Source: Diploscapter coronatus
Taxonomy: Eukaryota; Nematoda; Chromadorea; Rhabditida; Rhabditidae
Assembly: GCA_964036155.1 (NCBI GenBank)
Contig: OZ038423.1
Span: forward strand, 58,605,249 to 58,669,248
DNA: 64,000 nt
Direction of reading: 5' to 3'
Shown one piece after another: positions 61,201 to 64,000 of this stretch. A model generated the notes under the pieces. It saw nothing but the letters and a program-made list of their open reading frames with translations, was not told the DNA's origin and ran no database searches. Each line of letters opens with the position of its first letter. Within the stretch, counting starts at the first letter, position 1. Made by a program: the position numbers and the translations under genes.

Positions 61201-63811
61201 TTCTGGTTACTTTGAGAAGAACTTCAAAATTTGAACCAAGGTCCCCAAGCTCCGCCCCCTTGCAAAAACGTGGTAATTTGGAACCAAGAATTCGGGGAAG
61301 GAAGAAGCGCTATTGCGTTTCCGAAAATGTACTCATTTTGAGCCACGATTTTTTCGACCAGAAAATTTTTATTTACTTTTTCATAGAAGCCCTATTTGTA
61401 ACCCAATCATCATTCTGCTCAAAAAATGTATCCGGAAACGCGATTTGGCATATCTACTTGGGTCCCCTAATTTTAACCAAATTTCTTATTTTTATGATTA
61501 TGGTACCTGCAGTCTGCTCTGCTGTGCATTCTTCAACTGCATGCTCTCAGTCAGCTTGGCAGGAATGACCAGCTTTGGCTCGTCTATCGTGGCCTCTTTC
61601 GAGTCTTTGAGCAGAATGCCTTTTTTGGCCTAAAAAATCAGTTACCCATTTGTCAAAAGAACGATGCATGAGGATAAAAAACGATAAATAAGAACAGTTT
61701 TCAAAAAAAAACAAGTCCAGATAAAAGCCCGACCTTATTATTTTCAAAAATTGAAAAGTGAAGTCCGACCTCGAGTTGTTTCTTGACGTCCTGCATTCTG
61801 TAGTGAGCCATGTTGCGTTTGGCCTCAGCTTCGGGGTCCTGACTCCTGACCAATTTGGACTTCTTAGCCGCATCCTCCTCGATGATTCTGTTGAGTGCAT
61901 CGAGTTTCCTCTCCTGCTCGTCCCTCTTGGCCTTCTCCTGTCTACGTTTCTCCAGTTCCATTTCCTGCTGCTCTTTGATCGCCTTCAGACGCTCGTCGAT
62001 CTTCTTCTTCTGCTCAGCAGCCTCCGTCATTTTCTTCACTTTTTCTGAAAATTCAAAAACTCGAATTTTCATTTTCAAAGGATAGGAAAATTATTTGTTT
62101 ACCCTCGTAGATCTGCGCCTTCAGTTCTTGGCGTTCTTTATCCTGAAAAACCAATATTTTATCTTCAAAATTTTCAGAAAAATGATTCAGCAAACCTTCT
62201 TGATTCTCTCTTCTGTCGCTTTTCTCCTCTCCAATTCTTGATGTGCCTCTCTCTGTCTGGCTTGAGCCTTTTTCCATGCATCTTCCTTCTTCAGATGCAT
62301 CACTCCTGAAAAATCATATTTACCGTCGTTTTCGTCGTGAAAATTTTGATTAAATGCTCAGAAAAATATGAATTCTCATGGAAATCGAATTTATAGGGAA
62401 GAAATGGAGGAAGAATAAGCACGAGGCATGAAGAGTCTATTATCTAGATCAAACAGGAAAAGTTGGTTTGTTAAATTGCACGACGTTCACGTGCACACAA
62501 TGGTCAACAATCGTGATAAAAGACAATCGACTGCTGACCGTTGTGAGCATGTCCGCAAACGCTCGTGCGAACGTCACGCTATTAACGAACGATATTTTTC
62601 TCGGTTTAACAACGACAATATTTTGTCATCTGACAAACCTGCCGGATCATAGACTGCAATGCAGTAAGTGGCAGGGGGTTTGAGGTCTTTGACGAAAGTC
62701 ACAATTGCTTTCTTCACTTCTTCTTCAGCTTTCTTGCCGTCGACGCCACGGAAAATGCCTCGAATCATGTCCAGCTCCCACAAAGTCTGGGGAGAGTTGA
62801 CATTCTGCAAGCAAGAAATGGGATTTCGATGAAACAGTCGATAATGGGCGGGGCTAATATTATGTAAAGATATATTGGAGAGAAGAAGAAGACAAAGAAA
62901 ATCATGAACATCGAGAAAATTGAAACTCCGACATGGAAAAATTGAAACGCCGTGCATTATTAGCCACTCCCACTTGCTTGACAAAGAAAAAATACTGACC
63001 AGGTAGTTTATAATGTGCTCGTAGGATCTGACATGGTTCTCGAGGTGGAACGACTTGAGCGGGAAATTCACGCAGCAGCATTTGCAGTAGAAATTCACGA
63101 TTTTCTCTGCCGGCTCGGGCTCCCTTTCTTCTCCCTCTGGCGGCATTTCTGCAAGCAATTTCACGGAAATCAACATCTTTTTTGAAAAACGAAGTCGAAA
63201 TTTGCATTTCCGACTGGTATAAAGCTCACTGCAAGGGAAATTGCAATACCAAATCGTAGACATTTACACATAGAATTCTTTATGCTCGTGAGCACAGACA
63301 ATTACCCCATAATTCAGGATAAGCATTAAGCTAGATTCCTCATGAGTTGTGTGTACCTGGTGGATTCTCCTGCGGAACTTCAATCCTCTTCTCGACGATG
63401 TATTCCAGACCGACCACAGAGAGCACATACTGCCCGTTAGGCAGCCACACCGCTTTCTGCAAGAAGAAAATCGATCAAATTTTCAATTTTTACACTTTCT
63501 CGTAGAAATGATATGAAAAATCACGACAACTTCGAATTTTCCAAACAATTAAATAATTTTCTTCTCACTTCTTCCTTCTGCTGCGGATATGGCTTGACAG
63601 TGTGACCGGAGAATTCTTCCATGAAATCTTTCGGAGCTGAAATTTCGGAAATTTGCATTTATTTTTAGATTTTTTGACGAATGTGTTTCTTACCAAACTG
63701 ATTGGCCTGATACTCTTCCTTCCTTCTTCTGTGCTCTGCAGCGTTGATGTGATTGTCGTAGAGGTCCTCTTTCAGTCTGTCCTTGTGCAGCACGAAAGCC
63801 AAATTGCATTC
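55255..63811 (-). CDS. Large zinc-finger, Pro/Gln- and RS-rich nuclear protein (5' partial)
   Basis: Twenty-four phase-consistent exons give 1,475 residues and continue past the right edge: 63811-63694, 63636-63569, 63456-63357, 63148-63000, 62804-62639, 62305-62196, 62142-62103, 62044-61770, 61629-61507, 61188-60725, 60632-60097, 59719-59613, 59500-59381, 59245-59147, 58879-58765, 58622-58424, 58205-57999, 57833-57722, 57628-57473, 57265-57023, 56912-56684, 56404-56192, 55951-55713, 55494-55255. In order: a U1/matrin-like finger (FYCKCCCVNF plus His, about 96-145), a charged coiled coil (about 200-342), a Pro/Gln-rich stretch (383-537), a Ser/Asp-rich acidic patch, a second Cys2His2-like finger (YCVECRVWDTFQNMIEHL, about 752-792), Arg-Ser repeats (about 863-998), an RD/RE-rich segment and a Gln-rich tail. 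The layout suggests an RNA-processing or transcription co-factor. There is some resemblance in parts to ZNF318-type proteins, but I do not recognise an ortholog. Confidence 0.82.
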
Positions 63812-64000
63812 CTGAATTTTTATCACCATTTTGAGAATTCTGGCTAGTTATTCAGAAAATCATTTGAAAAATCAACCTTTTTCAAGTCTTTATTCTTGAG
63901 ATCACATTGTTTTTCATTTTTTAATTCTTACCATTCAACTTGAGTATGGTAGCATATAATTAAGGTGAAATCTGCTTAGCCTTTTTCAAATGAGCTTTTT
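63812..64000. other. Right edge, intron of the zinc-finger gene
   Basis: AT-rich sequence upstream of the 63811-63694 exon. A donor-like site (minus strand GTAAGA near 63933) follows a short open block, but its phase does not match the next exon, so I do not call an exon here. Confidence 0.4.

Overview
This is a window of animal nuclear DNA: AT-rich, intron-dense, with many 30-100 nt introns that end in TTTCAG or TTTTAG. A labial-class (Hox1) homeobox gene, an integrin alpha chain, a cyclic-nucleotide-gated channel and C-type-lectin-like genes make it metazoan. The short introns with TTTYAG acceptors, and acceptor-like sites just upstream of several start codons, point to a nematode or a similar compact-genome ecdysozoan. 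The high exon number per gene (25 in the integrin, 19 in the channel) suggests a lineage that kept many introns. I cannot name the species.

Layout. 1-4.5 kb: upstream DNA with a small inverted-repeat element. 4.5-7.7 kb (+): labial/Hox1 gene, 4 exons. 7.7-11.2 kb: intergenic. 11.2-17.2 kb (+): secreted protein of about 1,490 residues built from fibronectin III and Ig domains. 17.9-24.1 kb (-): integrin alpha subunit, 1,145 residues, convergent with the preceding gene. 24.1-31.2 kb: long gene-poor stretch with a strong hairpin element. 31.2-31.7 kb (-): small hypothetical gene. 31.9-38.1 kb (+): CNGA/TAX-4 class channel subunit, 786 residues; an intron-containing tRNA-Gly(CCC) lies antisense in one of its introns. 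38.6-53.4 kb: a segmentally duplicated region with two tandem lectin-like genes (-), a third partial repeat copy, a small membrane-protein ORF and a further putative Ser/Thr-rich gene. 54.4-63.8 kb (-): a large nuclear-type protein with zinc fingers, coiled coil, Pro/Gln-rich and Arg-Ser-rich regions, running off the right edge.

Gene models were assembled by hand. I located donors and acceptors, then required reading-frame phase to match at every junction. Lengths quoted for the Hox, integrin, channel, FN3/Ig, lectin and zinc-finger genes come from that bookkeeping. One junction in the FN3/Ig gene and the last exons of the lectins and of the small genes remain uncertain. Four introns need GC-AG rather than GT-AG boundaries. 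Miniature inverted-repeat elements sit in several introns and intergenic gaps. No prokaryotic features, CRISPR arrays or viral genes were seen.
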